Of a stretch of 55,194 nucleotides of DNA, positions 1 to 9,099 are shown piece after piece. The translations under genes and the position numbers were made by a program. This DNA comes from a virus, in IMG/VR virus record IMGVR_UViG_3300025880_000020, positions 1 to 55,194 of that record, one strand, 5' to 3'. The stretch's first letter is position 1. Each line of letters begins with the position of its first letter. The notes under the pieces were generated by a model. It saw only the letters and a program-made list of their open reading frames with translations, made no database searches and was not told where the DNA came from.

Positions 1-2
1 CT

Positions 3-3000
3 GGTATATATCAAAAAGCTAACGAACCAGCATTTACCGCGGAACAAATAACATCAATATCACCCTCGACTTTAGTAACACCAGCAAATACGACTAGTAT
101 TACTTACGACACTTCTTTAGAAAGTGCGAGTTTTACCACGATAGAAAACTTTAGTAATCCTGACAATAATGATACTTCAGCATCTAGAAATGGAAGTATA
201 GGGTTTAATGTTACTGTCAATGGTTTTACATTTAATACTGTAAGGGGTAATAATAACGGTGTGTTATTTTTTGGAACTAGAGCAACGGGTAACGGAGACA
301 TTTCAAATATAGGTCAATCGTCTTACCCTGGAAATACCGCATATGGACCAATATTGAAGATGTTTGGTACTGATATGGAGGTAGCTAAATACTCCAAACG
401 TAGTACAGGTACTTCACCAAATAGGGTGTTTATTTGGAAAGCAGAGTATGCCCCTAATGGTTCTAGTACACAAAGCCAAGTTGATAAAATTGTTTACGTC
501 AAGTTTTTTGAAGGTCAAAATAAAATTGAGTGTCATTACGAGAAGTTCGGTTCTGCGGCAACTATAGTCGCTTTAGACGACCCAAGAACATCTGAACGAA
601 TATTATCGTGGTCACCGACAGTTAATACCACATCACCATATTTTACAAGACAAGCGTTTTCATTAAATCTAGATACTATATCAAGAGACGGTCTGCAAGT
701 TACAGTAACGGTAGCACCAACAATTCCTTTCTATGTTGGTCAACCCATCATTTTCAAAGAAACTAAAGACCCTACATATTTAGACACATCTTTCCTAATT
801 GTAAGTACTTCAGGTTCGACTTCGTTTGGTATAATCCCTAACTCGCCAACAACATATGTAGGTAACCAAAAAACTGATTATACTGTCATTTATACTGGAG
901 GGTTTTATTTTTCCTCCGAACTACCTCTTACCTCCGTATCTCGTGTTAGTGGAGGACGTAACCTCAAAGTCACATTTTCAACCAACCACTCATTATTTAT
1001 AGGTTCTACTATTTATGTGGTGGATTCCGCATCTTCGGATACGGATTGGATAGGTTCTTTTGAAATCACTAAAGTATTAAGTAATACTGAAGTTGAGTTC
1101 TTAGGTGCGTCTGATAGCGACTATACGAACTCTAATACAGTTTCGGATTCCACAACTAAAGTTTATGTTAGAAATAATGGAAGTGCAATACATAGATACT
1201 TTGATGGAGGGGTTCAAATTAGCCCTGAGGGATATTCACCTAATTGTCAAATTGTAAGGCAGACTAGAGGGTACTTTAGATACCAATCAGGTAAAGGTAT
1301 ACAGTTCAGTACTGGTATCCTATTTAAACCAACTTATGATGTATTTCTGTACAGTGTAGATACAAGTAATTACGACGCTACAACATATCCATATTATGAT
1401 ATGTTTATTGAGACTGACCAAGTACACGGATTTAAACTACCTGGAGATTATTTAGAATCGATTAAAATAACATTAGAAGGATTTACTGTTAGTGGCGGTT
1501 CAAACCCATACAACGTTAGTGGCACATCTATAAATGGAGTATCAAGTCCTAAAGATTTTTCACTACAAATACCAATAGATTCAGGAAGTGTACCTACCGA
1601 TACTAATCCTGGTGGTCTTATTAGAATTATTGTAAATGAGTGGAATGATGCAGTTGTAAGGTCAGGTCTATTCGACCAACAGAACGGATTATTCTTTGAG
1701 CATGATGGGGATGAGTTATACTGCGTAAAAAGAAATAGTACTACTCAGATATCAGGATTTATAACTGCAACGACAGATTCATCTATAGTTACAGGTGACG
1801 GCACTAAATTTACCACACAACTATATGAAGGTGATTTTGTAGTTATTAAAGGTCAAGCTTATTATATAACATCCATTGATAGTGACACTCAGATAACAAT
1901 AGCACCTGACTATAAAGGTTCGACAGTAGAGAGAATAAAACTCGTTAAGACTGTAGAACAAAGGGTTAAAAGGTCTGACTTTAATTTAGATGTTTTAGAT
2001 GGTAACGGTCCTTCTGGTTATGTATTTGACGCATCAAAAATGCAAATGGTATTCCTAGATTATTCATGGTACGGTGCGGGTAAAATTAGGTACGGTATGA
2101 GAGGAACGCAAGGAGAAGTGTTCTACTTTCATGAATTTGTAAATAATAATCTTAACACAGAGGCTTATATGAGGACAGGTAACTTACCTGCTAGATTTGA
2201 AATTAATACAGTTTCTAAAAGCGGTTACTTAAAATCTTCAATGACCACCTCATCAACAACATTAGACATACTTACTGAAGATGCGTATTATTTACCAAGT
2301 GCCGGTACTATAAACATTAATAATGAATATATAGAATATACTAAAGGAAGTGAATCTGGTGATAATACTACACTTAATTTAGTTAATAGAAATGTAGGGT
2401 TTTTATCAGCAGGAAATACTACAGGTTCTGTTAATGATACTTGGTTATCCGTTAATCAAAACTTTTCACCTACTTTAAGTCACTGGGGTGTCTCAGTAAT
2501 TATGGACGGTAAATTTGATGTGGATAAATCATACTTATTTACTGCGTCAAATGCGGGTAATAAAACAATTACTGCGGGGAATGAAGAGGCGTTATTAACA
2601 ATTCGATTAGCACCTAGCGTTGATTATGGTATTCCAGGGTTTTATGGAGTTAGAAACTTAATCAATCGTTCTTTAGTCACACTAAAAACAATAGGTGTTG
2701 TTGCTACAGGTCAGTTTACGATAACTGTTAAAATAAACGGAGAATCAACATTATTCGAAACTGAAAGTAATTGGGATGCTGCGGGTAATGGAAGTATATC
2801 ACAGTACGTTGACCACACAGATAATACTGAGGTTATTGGTGGTGATGTTATAGGACTGTTCCTTACAGACGAAGGTGGTACGAGAGCCACATCATCCACT
2901 CTTGACATATCAGACGTTAGAGATTTAAGTAATAGTGTTTTAGGGGGTCCTAACTCTTTCCCTGACGGTCCAGACACCTTAACAATATTCGCTAAGAATA

Positions 3001-3059
3001 ACGGTTCACAAGCGGGTAATGTAAAATGTAGAATATCTTGGACTGAGGCTCAAGGATAA
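3..3059 (+). CDS. Virion structural protein, T4/cyanophage type (5' partial)
   Basis: The reading frame is open from base 3 with no start in the window, so the 5' end lies outside; an internal GTG at 261 is not a convincing start. About 1018 residues are visible. The C-terminal half contains the signature MVFLDYSWYGAGKIRYGMR, then a short linker and AYMRTGNLPARFEI (DNA about 2035-2210). I recognise this combination from large structural proteins of marine T4-like phages. The rest is Ser/Thr/Asn-rich and beta-strand-like, as in tail or baseplate-associated fibres. No enzymatic motif is seen. It ends 10 bases inside the convergent NTPase gene. Its exact place in the virion is not known. Confidence 0.8.
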   Translation, partial: GIYQKANEPAFTAEQITSISPSTLVTPANTTSITYDTSLESASFTTIENFSNPDNNDTSASRNGSIGFNVTVNGFTFNTVRGNNNGVLFFGTRATGNGDISNIGQSSYPGNTAYGPILKMFGTDMEVAKYSKRSTGTSPNRVFIWKAEYAPNGSSTQSQVDKIVYVKFFEGQNKIECHYEKFGSAATIVALDDPRTSERILSWSPTVNTTSPYFTRQAFSLNLDTISRDGLQVTVTVAPTIPFYVGQPIIFKETKDPTYLDTSFLIVSTSGSTSFGIIPNSPTTYVGNQKTDYTVIYTGGFYFSSELPLTSVSRVSGGRNLKVTFSTNHSLFIGSTIYVVDSASSDTDWIGSFEITKVLSNTEVEFLGASDSDYTNSNTVSDSTTKVYVRNNGSAIHRYFDGGVQISPEGYSPNCQIVRQTRGYFRYQSGKGIQFSTGILFKPTYDVFLYSVDTSNYDATTYPYYDMFIETDQVHGFKLPGDYLESIKITLEGFTVSGGSNPYNVSGTSINGVSSPKDFSLQIPIDSGSVPTDTNPGGLIRIIVNEWNDAVVRSGLFDQQNGLFFEHDGDELYCVKRNSTTQISGFITATTDSSIVTGDGTKFTTQLYEGDFVVIKGQAYYITSIDSDTQITIAPDYKGSTVERIKLVKTVEQRVKRSDFNLDVLDGNGPSGYVFDASKMQMVFLDYSWYGAGKIRYGMRGTQGEVFYFHEFVNNNLNTEAYMRTGNLPARFEINTVSKSGYLKSSMTTSSTTLDILTEDAYYLPSAGTININNEYIEYTKGSESGDNTTLNLVNRNVGFLSAGNTTGSVNDTWLSVNQNFSPTLSHWGVSVIMDGKFDVDKSYLFTASNAGNKTITAGNEEALLTIRLAPSVDYGIPGFYGVRNLINRSLVTLKTIGVVATGQFTITVKINGESTLFETESNWDAAGNGSISQYVDHTDNTEVIGGDVIGLFLTDEGGTRATSSTLDISDVRDLSNSVLGGPNSFPDGPDTLTIFAKNNGSQAGNVKCRISWTEAQG

Positions 3060-3598
3060 TTGATTAAATTTAAAATACTATCTATAGTATTTTTATCAAC
3101 TTTCATTTTTATAAAAGGGATGTTGTTAACTTCTAAAATAGAAATTATTCTTCTATCTAGTTTTTTTGACATATCTTCATTATGAAACCTACCTTCATAT
3201 TCGTGTATATTTTCAGGTCTATCTAAAAATATATTAATATTATCATATTTGTTATGAATATCTAACATCATACGCTCAAAACTTTCCCCATATAAATTCG
3301 CGGGATATTCTGAAGTGTAATTATCTCTATACGCTAACGATAATAGTAAAGGAGAATCTAAAATAATGTAATCAACAATACCATAAGACCTAACAATACC
3401 CCTATGTTGATTTGCGATGACGTAAAGCTGGTCTTTTATTTCTTTATTAGATTCATTCCAAGCCAGTTCTTTTGGAAACTCATAAGGGGCGTCACATTTA
3501 ATATGACGTTTTTTCATTTCGTGAAAAAGACCTGAGGCTATGGTTGATTTACCAGCCCCAGGTCCCGCGAACAAATTTATTATTTTAGTACGTTTCAT
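3050..3598 (-). CDS. Phage P-loop NTPase/kinase-like protein
   Basis: 182 residues from ATG at 3598. The N-terminus has a Walker A motif, FAGPGAGKST (residues 9-18), and a Walker B-like DYIILDSPLLL in the middle. This is the common small phage ATP-binding family (AAA_28/NadR-kinase-like fold), usually of unknown substrate. The upstream ATG at 3625 was rejected because the preceding small gene ends TAATG exactly at 3598, a one-base stop/start overlap indicating translational coupling. The substrate is unknown; a nucleotide or small-metabolite kinase is an inference from the fold. Confidence 0.75.
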   Translation of the reverse strand: MKRTKIINLFAGPGAGKSTIASGLFHEMKKRHIKCDAPYEFPKELAWNESNKEIKDQLYVIANQHRGIVRSYGIVDYIILDSPLLLSLAYRDNYTSEYPANLYGESFERMMLDIHNKYDNINIFLDRPENIHEYEGRFHNEDMSKKLDRRIISILEVNNIPFIKMKVDKNTIDSILNLINYP

Positions 3599-3735
3599 TA
3601 CAAATAATGATATAACATAAAACATAAAATACTAAGGATAATTCCATAGTACCCAAGAATAACCACTTTATAACTAAATTCTAGTTGATTCTTTCTTCTT
3701 CCTTGGTATAAATCTTCGTAGTTTTTTTTCGACAT
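3598..3735 (-). CDS. Small single-span membrane protein, 45 aa
   Basis: Begins MSKKNYEDLYQGRRKNQLEF and continues into one hydrophobic span (VVILGYYGIILSILCFML), so a charged cytoplasmic N-terminus followed by a transmembrane helix is predicted. Its TAA overlaps the ATG of the downstream NTPase by one base (TAATG). That coupling and the clean start are the main evidence that it is real. No family is recognised. Confidence 0.6.
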   Translation of the reverse strand: MSKKNYEDLYQGRRKNQLEFSYKVVILGYYGIILSILCFMLYHYL

Positions 3736-3741
3736 CGGTTA

Positions 3742-3966
3742 TTAATCTTTAACTATAGTTCCTTCGGGCATATTAGATAAAGTGTCAAGAAGTTCTTGAA
3801 CGTTACTAATACCTGTTGGGTCAAAAATGTTAACTACTGTTGTGTCAACTACAGTAGTATCACAACATTGATTAGTAGTGTCTGTAATAGTAACTTCAGT
3901 TTCTTCATTTACCGTTCCACATGAAGACAATAAAGCGACAGCGGATAAAAATATTAAATTTTTCAT
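3742..3966 (-). CDS. Small lipoprotein, 74 aa
   Basis: Starts MKNLIFLSAVALLSSCG: a short basic N-terminus, a hydrophobic core and a lipobox (LSSC) with the lipid-accepting Cys at residue 16. The mature part is Thr/Asp-rich with a CC pair and a C-terminal helix (NVQELLDTLSNMPEG). A lipid-anchored envelope protein made in the host is likely; phage lipoproteins of this kind sometimes act in superinfection exclusion, but that is inference. It lies 6 bases upstream of the 45-aa membrane protein on the same strand. Confidence 0.65.
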   Translation of the reverse strand: MKNLIFLSAVALLSSCGTVNEETEVTITDTTNQCCDTTVVDTTVVNIFDPTGISNVQELLDTLSNMPEGTIVKD

Positions 3967-4128
3967 TTTTATAAGTTTTAAAAAGTTTATGGATATAAAT
4001 CCAACTAATTAAATATAGTAAAAAATAATCATTTATCAAAGTTATTTTAATAGGAATAATCCTACATGGATAACTTAAAAAATAAATCTATTTATATACG
4101 AGTAGTACAATCTACTCTACCATAAGTA

Positions 4129-6144
4129 ATGACATTTTTAAGACCTTTAATTTTAGTATTTTTATTTAGTTTATTTAATAACATAATATTTTCTCAGGAA
4201 CCCACGAGATGTGGTACTGATATATTATTTGAACAGCAACTAAAAGACCCTAAATTTAAAAGGAGCTACCAAAAACTTGAATCTATAGCGAAAAAATCAG
4301 AAGAGACGATAAGAATTTCAAACAAATCAGATTTACCTATTACAATTCCTGTAATAGTTCATGTAATTCATTTTGGTGAACCCTACGGAACTGACTACCA
4401 TTTACCTGTGGAATTTATACAAGAAGCTTTTGATAATTTAAATGATAATTTTGCGGGAGAATTTAGTGATGTACCTACTGCAAACACACAGATAAATTTT
4501 TGTATAGCAAATGCTTCTACTGATGGAGAACCTATTGAAGGTATTAGATATTATGATTGGGATAATTTAAATATAGAGGAGTGGGACGCTACGGCTTTTT
4601 ACAATAACCACATTCAAGTATCCAATCAAATTGGATATGATAGAAATAATTATTGTAATGTTTTTATAGCGCCTTTTGGTAGTCCGTTAGGGTTCGCTTA
4701 TTTACCCCCAACTAATTATGGGGTATTTATGGGGACTAACGCTTTTGGAATTACTAATGTAGGTAGTTATGGGTTAAATAGAACTCTGGTTCATGAAATG
4801 GGACACTATTGTGGGTTATTTCACACATTTAATCAAACAAGTACATGTACCCCTACCAACACTAACTGTGAAACACAAGGGGATAAAGTATGTGATACAC
4901 CTGTCACTACAGGAAACATTGGATGTCCCTTAAATGGAGGTGCTTGTGGTGGTGATTTAATAGAGAATTTTATGGATTATACTACTGATAATTGTATGGA
5001 AAGTTTTACCCAAGGACAGACTTTAAGAATGTTATCCCAATTAGAAACTTTTAGACCTGGAGTTGTGGATAATAATTTAGCATGTGGTGCCGTTGGGGGG
5101 ATAGACGTTTCTATTAATGGGTTATCAGTTCCTAATTTGGGATGTTCAACCACAAAGGATATAATTTTCAACTTACAGAGTTTTGGTGATACATTAACTG
5201 AAGCCACTATTAATTATTCTCTAAATGGTGAAAGTAGTTCTATTAATTGGGTAGGAAATTTAGGTTTTGCTGAAAGTGAAGTTATAATAATACCTAATAT
5301 CAATATAGAATACGGTATCTCAGATATAGAGGTTAATGTAGAAGTATTAGGTGACATATATGAAGATAATAATACTAATACCCTTCAAATTAACAATTAT
5401 GAAGGTACTTTTATAGACATTACTATAGAATTTGATGCTTTACCTTATGGATTCGAATGGAGTCTATACAACTCAGATACTGAGGAATTAATTGATGAGG
5501 GGGGTTACTATGATAATGAAGTATACGCATGTGAGGTTGAAACTAACACATATTGTTTAGAAGAAGGGAATTATGTTTTAGTTTTAGAAGATTTATTTGG
5601 AAATGGTATGTTTTACCCTTGTGGGGGTCCGACTTCTATTATAAATGGTAATGACACTCTAAACACAGTAACAGGAAATTGGGGAGATGAAGAGATATTA
5701 CCTTTTTATGTGGGTCCTCCTGTTGATGTATGTCCACCATTAGGTGATTGTCCTTGGGATTTAGATGAAGATGGTATTGTAGGTACCTCTGACTTATTTC
5801 CTTTACTACAAAACTTTGGATTAACTGTAGAATGTAGTCCGTTAGATTTTAATCAGGATAGTATTATTGGTGTTGACGATATATTAGACTTTATTTCCGT
5901 ATTTGGTCTACAGTGTGAGAATGGTATGATGTTAGAAACTGAAATCCCTGAGTCGGTTAAACAAATTATTAATTCTAAAGGAATACAAATTCCTGAAAAT
6001 CAAAACACCGTAGAAAATATAGAATACTATAATATCTACGGTGCTAAGATTAATTTAAGTGAGATAACCTCATCAGGAATTTATATTAAGAAAATAAAAT
6101 ACACTAATGGTAATTATCAAATTAAGAAAGAGTTCTTTAACTAA
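4129..6144 (+). CDS. Secreted M43 (pappalysin-type) metalloprotease with T9SS type A-like tail
   Basis: 671 residues. Signal peptide at residues 1-22 (hydrophobic, ending IFSQ). The zinc site HEMGHYCGLFH begins at residue 222 (HExxHxxGxxH, metzincin type), followed by a Cys-rich loop and the Met-turn region ENFMDYTTDNCM. Residues about 540-600 hold two Asp-rich calcium-loop or dockerin-like repeats (DLDEDGIVGTSDL, DFNQDSIIGVDDI). The last about 60 residues (IEYYNIYGAKI ... SGIYIKKIKY ... KK) resemble a T9SS type A sorting domain. This is the architecture of exported flavobacterial proteases. A phage copy would be secreted through the host T9SS and act on extracellular proteins. A TATTTATA box lies at 4089-4096. 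Confidence 0.85.
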   Translation: MTFLRPLILVFLFSLFNNIIFSQEPTRCGTDILFEQQLKDPKFKRSYQKLESIAKKSEETIRISNKSDLPITIPVIVHVIHFGEPYGTDYHLPVEFIQEAFDNLNDNFAGEFSDVPTANTQINFCIANASTDGEPIEGIRYYDWDNLNIEEWDATAFYNNHIQVSNQIGYDRNNYCNVFIAPFGSPLGFAYLPPTNYGVFMGTNAFGITNVGSYGLNRTLVHEMGHYCGLFHTFNQTSTCTPTNTNCETQGDKVCDTPVTTGNIGCPLNGGACGGDLIENFMDYTTDNCMESFTQGQTLRMLSQLETFRPGVVDNNLACGAVGGIDVSINGLSVPNLGCSTTKDIIFNLQSFGDTLTEATINYSLNGESSSINWVGNLGFAESEVIIIPNINIEYGISDIEVNVEVLGDIYEDNNTNTLQINNYEGTFIDITIEFDALPYGFEWSLYNSDTEELIDEGGYYDNEVYACEVETNTYCLEEGNYVLVLEDLFGNGMFYPCGGPTSIINGNDTLNTVTGNWGDEEILPFYVGPPVDVCPPLGDCPWDLDEDGIVGTSDLFPLLQNFGLTVECSPLDFNQDSIIGVDDILDFISVFGLQCENGMMLETEIPESVKQIINSKGIQIPENQNTVENIEYYNIYGAKINLSEITSSGIYIKKIKYTNGNYQIKKEFFN

Positions 6145-6145
6145 T

Positions 6146-6484
6146 TTACCCGTTTAACTGAGTTTTAAGTTTATCAACTGGTTTACAACCGTCTTCATAC
6201 ATAGTGTGGAGACGGTTTTCCATTTTATCTAATCTACTATCCAATCCTTTATCAAAATTGTTGAACTTATCATCAGTATCTCTGTACATATTATCAACGA
6301 ATTTATGAACATTTAGTTCTAAGTCTTTAACTTCATTTTGTAATTGTTTTAAAAGGTCTGACAATGACTCGTCTTCCGCTTTAATACTAACTATTTCTTT
6401 TCTGTTCGAAGATACCCAAAATACCAAACCTATTAGACCTGACATTAAAATACCCCCTACAAAAAACATTATTTCTGTATTCAT
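6146..6484 (-). CDS. Membrane-anchored coiled-coil protein, 112 aa
   Basis: An N-terminal transmembrane helix (about residues 5-24, FFVGGILMSGLIGLVFWV) is followed by a highly charged helical region with heptad-like spacing (SLSDLLKQLQNEVKDLELNV through RLDKMENRLHTMY). It is probably anchored in the inner membrane with a cytoplasmic or periplasmic coiled coil. Spanin- or holin-partner-like roles are possible, but no diagnostic motif supports one. It is convergent with the metalloprotease gene, 1 base apart. Confidence 0.55.
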   Translation of the reverse strand: MNTEIMFFVGGILMSGLIGLVFWVSSNRKEIVSIKAEDESLSDLLKQLQNEVKDLELNVHKFVDNMYRDTDDKFNNFDKGLDSRLDKMENRLHTMYEDGCKPVDKLKTQLNG

Positions 6485-6601
6485 GATTTTTAAATTTTAA
6501 TATTTGTTTATGTCAAAGAACCCTTTCCTCATGTAAATATAGTAATACATTATCTAATGTCAATAACCCAAGTTTTATATACCTGGTATGGTTTAATCAC
6601 C

Positions 6602-6751
6602 TTACGACCCTCGTTTTCCAAAACAAGACATCGGGTAAAAGGAGATATTATAGTAATTCTGTCCTCCATTTTCAAAAGTTCGCTCATATCCTTCATCTTC
6701 TCTGTATTCTGAAATATTATCTTTAAGTTTTTGTAAATCTTCGTTTGTCAT
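6602..6751 (-). CDS. Small protein, 49 aa
   Basis: Starts MTNEDLQKLKDNISEYRED and ends FYPMSCFGKRGS. It is charged and has no membrane segment. A TATCTTTG box (Bacteroidota -7 type) lies at 6756-6763, only 4 bases before the ATG, implying a near-leaderless transcript. That promoter is the main support. An overlapping 39-codon frame in another phase (6550-6669) begins MEDRITIISPF and is a competing candidate. Confidence 0.45.
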   Translation of the reverse strand: MTNEDLQKLKDNISEYREDEGYERTFENGGQNYYNISFYPMSCFGKRGS

Positions 6752-6755
6752 AATA

Positions 6756-6763
6756 CAAAGATA
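6756..6763 (-). promoter_or_regulatory. TATCTTTG promoter -7 box
   Basis: Matches the Bacteroidota primary sigma -7 consensus TAnnTTTG on the minus strand. The gap to the ATG of the 49-aa gene is 4 bases. Confidence 0.45.
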
Positions 6764-6787
6764 TGATTAAATTTTGATATAAAAAAG

Positions 6788-6795
6788 TATTTATG
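6788..6795 (+). promoter_or_regulatory. TATTTATG late-type box
   Basis: Variant of the recurring TATTTATA motif, 2 bases before the ATG of the 68-aa membrane protein. Confidence 0.35.
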
Positions 6796-6797
6796 GT

Positions 6798-7004
6798 ATG
6801 AGCCTTATTGAACTATTCATTAATGACATAACTAACATTAGAACTGTTTGCATCTACTTTACATTAGGTATAGTCGTTGCGGTTATATTAGAAAATCCAA
6901 TTCAGAAATCAGGAATAACTATGAACTACTTGGACAGATTATGGGTAGTATTGGGGTGGCCGTTGTGGTTAATAATATTTATATTAACCACTTTTTCGGA
7001 ATGA
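6798..7004 (+). CDS. Small two-span membrane protein, 68 aa
   Basis: Two hydrophobic stretches are visible: about residues 16-32 (VCIYFTLGIVVAVIL) and 48-65 (LWVVLGWPLWLIIFILT), joined by a short polar loop. The size and two-helix layout would fit a holin or antiholin, but there is no family match I can name. Its 3' end overlaps the convergent 311-aa gene by 26 bases. Confidence 0.55.
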   Translation: MSLIELFINDITNIRTVCIYFTLGIVVAVILENPIQKSGITMNYLDRLWVVLGWPLWLIIFILTTFSE

Positions 7005-7914
7005 ATTGCCACTCATAAATCATAACTTGTTTAATTCCATATTTTAACTCAACCTCATTTAAAAAAGACATAAAGTCCGATTTATCCCACACACCAAAAG
7101 CGTCCATAATACCACACGGGTGTTTAGAGTTACTAGCGTAAGGTAATGATACACAATCAGTTTTAGATGTACTTTCTACTGAAAACATAGTCCATATTGT
7201 AGAACCAGTTAATTCAGGTTTTTTTAGGTAATCACCTATCGGAGTATTTAAAATTCCGTTTATATCGTTTTTATTTTTACAGTAAGGCGTATTCGGACAC
7301 TGACATTTAAGACTATCGTTTTTAGCTAAAATTCCAGTACAACCACAATTTAGTAACTCACCAACCCAATATACTTCCCTGTAGTTGTTAAGTTTGTTAG
7401 GGTCGTTAGATTGACCAGCAAACCCCCAATCAAAGTTTGGGTTAGTAATATACTTACCCACCATATTGTTAATCCATTTAATTCCGTCCACACTATAATA
7501 TCCATCTCCCCACTTACCTGAACCCGATACATCCTCAGAATCAAAAGACACGCACGTTATTTGTTTATTACCCGAAGTGTTATTTAATGTTGATATATAT
7601 TGAAATGCAATTTCCATACTATCACCTGAAGTTAATATAGGGTTGGAGTTTACCCATGAAGAACCAGGTTCGGTATCAATTAAAAGTCCTACCTCACAAT
7701 TTTTAGGTAGTTTATTTAACCAATATTTTTCAAACCATCCGTTTTTAAGGTATCTACCGTCTTTACTATTGGGGTCATGTAATATAAAAAATGCCCTGTC
7801 TATATTATTGTCAGTAACAAATTTAACATACTCACTTGCATATGTACTAAAACTTGATTCATTGGTTTGTAGGTCGTCCCCTACAAGTCCTTCGTGCCAT
7901 AATCCTATTTTCAT
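6979..7914 (-). CDS. Unrecognised 311-aa protein, possible TIM-barrel enzyme
   Basis: Full-length frame starting MKIGLWHEGLVGDDLQ, with no signal peptide. Alternating beta/alpha segments with acidic residues at strand ends (VGLLIDTEPGSSW, ITCVSFDSEDVSG) give it the look of a glycoside-hydrolase-like barrel, but I cannot assign a family. It contains a Cys cluster (CGCTG ... CQCPNTPYC) that could bind metal. A TATTTATA box (7929-7936) lies 14 bases upstream, the spacing seen at late-type genes, so a virion or lysis-stage role is possible. Confidence 0.6.
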   Translation of the reverse strand: MKIGLWHEGLVGDDLQTNESSFSTYASEYVKFVTDNNIDRAFFILHDPNSKDGRYLKNGWFEKYWLNKLPKNCEVGLLIDTEPGSSWVNSNPILTSGDSMEIAFQYISTLNNTSGNKQITCVSFDSEDVSGSGKWGDGYYSVDGIKWINNMVGKYITNPNFDWGFAGQSNDPNKLNNYREVYWVGELLNCGCTGILAKNDSLKCQCPNTPYCKNKNDINGILNTPIGDYLKKPELTGSTIWTMFSVESTSKTDCVSLPYASNSKHPCGIMDAFGVWDKSDFMSFLNEVELKYGIKQVMIYEWQFIPKKWLI

Positions 7915-7928
7915 TTTATTATTTTATT

Positions 7929-7936
7929 TATAAATA
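7929..7936 (-). promoter_or_regulatory. TATTTATA late-type box
   Basis: Minus-strand TATTTATA 14 bases before the ATG at 7914. One of three clear minus-strand examples of the motif. Confidence 0.4.
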
Positions 7937-7993
7937 CAAAAAGAGGAGGACTAATTTAATAGTCACTCCCCTTCTCTCAGTCTTCAGTCGGAG

Positions 7994-8067
7994 CTCTCCC
8001 TCTTGGGCTCGAACCAAGGACCTACGCATTAACAGTGCGACGCTCTAACCAACTGAGCTAAGGGAGA
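7994..8067 (-). tRNA. tRNA-Asn (GTT)
   Basis: Acceptor pairing TCTCCCT/AGGGAGA, D-arm TAGCTCAGTTGG, anticodon loop CTGTTAA (GTT), T-arm TTGGTTCGAGCCCAA. No encoded CCA. Confidence 0.93.
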
Positions 8068-8070
8068 ATG

Positions 8071-8150
8071 TGGGGGTAGAAGGACTCGAACCTCCGAACC
8101 CGAAGGAGCTGATTTACAGTCAGCCGCAATTGCCACTATGCGATACCCCC
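8071..8150 (-). tRNA. tRNA-Tyr (GTA)
   Basis: Class II tRNA with acceptor GGGGGTA/TACCCCC, anticodon arm CTGACTGTAAATCAG (GTA), long variable arm and T-arm GGAGGTTCGAGTCCTTC. No encoded CCA. Confidence 0.92.
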
Positions 8151-8161
8151 TCTTTTTTATA

Positions 8162-8237
8162 TGGAGCCACTAGACGGACTCGAACCGCCGACCTGCTGAT
8201 TACAAATCAGCTGCTCTACCAACTAAGCTATAGTGGC
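8162..8237 (-). tRNA. tRNA-Thr (TGT), CCA encoded
   Basis: Acceptor GCCACTA/TAGTGGC, anticodon loop TTTGTAA (TGT, reads ACA), normal D- and T-arms. Unlike most of its neighbours, the 3' CCA is encoded (TGG at 8162-8164 on the plus strand). Confidence 0.94.
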
Positions 8238-8244
8238 AATTGAG

Positions 8245-8670
8245 GTGGTGTATACTCCGATAGTTACAAGGACAATACCCCTGACGGATTCGAACCGTTA
8301 CACCGATTACTGAGGATTCTGACATACCCCGTTCATCTTTACCTCCCCTCCTTGTCAGTAGGAGGGTTTAGTGATTTAAATTTAGCCAATGTGATGGGAT
8401 TCGAACCCACTACTCTCCGAACGACACCCAAACTAGAATAAGGGTAAGGTATCAAAAGATACTACTTAGTCGGCGCATCCAACCCACAGATTGCTTTCAC
8501 ACAGGTCTGAGTTTTCTAGTACTCAGGTCGCTTCCAGTCACCACTCCTTTCACGACTACACGGCTTGTTGTGTGTGAGGTAGGGGCCGAAGCCCCATATT
8601 CACCTCACACGCGATTTGTTATATCGGGAGGTCGCCACACATCAGGACGAAGAGACGACCCCCCATTTTA
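8245..8670 (-). ncRNA. Putative structured noncoding RNA(s) of unknown class in the tRNA island
   Basis: This 445-base gap between tRNA-Thr and tRNA-Ile has no convincing reading frame and is much richer in G and C than the surrounding genes. Visible helices: GTGTGAGGT (8572-8580) with ACCTCACAC (8602-8610), closing an inner GGGGC/GCCCC hairpin with a CGAA (TTCG on the minus strand) loop; CTGAGT (8507-8512) with ACTCAG (8521-8526); GTATC-AAAA-GATAC (8449-8462); CCCTCC/GGAGGG around 8345-8376; GGGAGGTCG near 8625 with CGACCCCCC near 8660. Two T-arm-like hairpins (GGATTCGAACCG near 8285, GGGATTCGAACCC near 8398) occur without complete tRNA bodies. It may be one RNA or two. RNase P, tmRNA and intact-tRNA interpretations did not fit. 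Confidence 0.45.
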
Positions 8671-8682
8671 TTATAGTTTTAG

Positions 8683-8756
8683 TAGGGACGAGAGGAATCG
8701 AACCTCCGACCTTCAAGATATAAGCTTGATGCTCTAACCAATTGAGCTACGTCCCC
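8683..8756 (-). tRNA. tRNA-Ile (TAT)
   Basis: Acceptor GGGGACG/CGTCCCT, D-arm TAGCTCAATTGG, anticodon arm TCAAG-CTTATAT-CTTGA (TAT, reads AUA), T-arm GGAGGTTCGATTCCTC. Fits the AT-rich codon use of the phage. Confidence 0.92.
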
Positions 8757-8845
8757 GTATTGGTTCCCCTTTTTTGTCGCAGAGGGGTCATCAGCGAAAG
8801 TTTTACTTATTTACTATACCATCATATCAAAGAACTTTATCTTAG

Positions 8846-8931
8846 TACCCGGAGTGGGACTCGAACCCACACTCACCGTTCGGCGAAACAGATTTTAAGT
8901 CTGTCGTGTCTACCACTTCCACCATCCGGGC
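8846..8931 (-). tRNA. tRNA-Leu (TAA)
   Basis: Class II tRNA: acceptor GCCCGGA/TCCGGGT, anticodon arm CAGACTTAAAATCTG (TAA), long variable arm, T-arm TGTGGGTTCGAGTCCCAC. Confidence 0.94.
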
Positions 8932-8949
8932 ATTCTGTAAAGAACACTA

Positions 8950-8957
8950 CAAAGATA
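8950..8957 (-). promoter_or_regulatory. TATCTTTG promoter -7 box of tRNA-Leu
   Basis: TAnnTTTG match 18 bases upstream of the tRNA-Leu(TAA) 5' end; it probably starts the transcript covering the tRNAs below it. Confidence 0.45.
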
Positions 8958-8998
8958 AGTAACTTTTTTGAACTACCAAATCTATTGTAGATTTTTTG

Positions 8999-9072
8999 TA
9001 CACCCCACAGGATTCGAACCTGTGACCGTCTGCTTAGAAGGCAGATGCTCTATCCAACTGAGCTAGGGGTGC
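8999..9072 (-). tRNA. tRNA-Arg (TCT)
   Basis: Acceptor GCACCCC/GGGGTGT, anticodon arm TCTGC-CTTCTAA-GCAGA (TCT, reads AGA), normal D-arm and T-arm ACAGGTTCGAATCCTGT. Confidence 0.94.
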
Positions 9073-9091
9073 ATATGTTAAATAACGAATA

Positions 9092-9099
9092 CAAATATA
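9092..9099 (-). promoter_or_regulatory. TATATTTG promoter -7 box of tRNA-Arg
   Basis: Exact TAnnTTTG match 19 bases upstream of the tRNA-Arg 5' end. Confidence 0.5.
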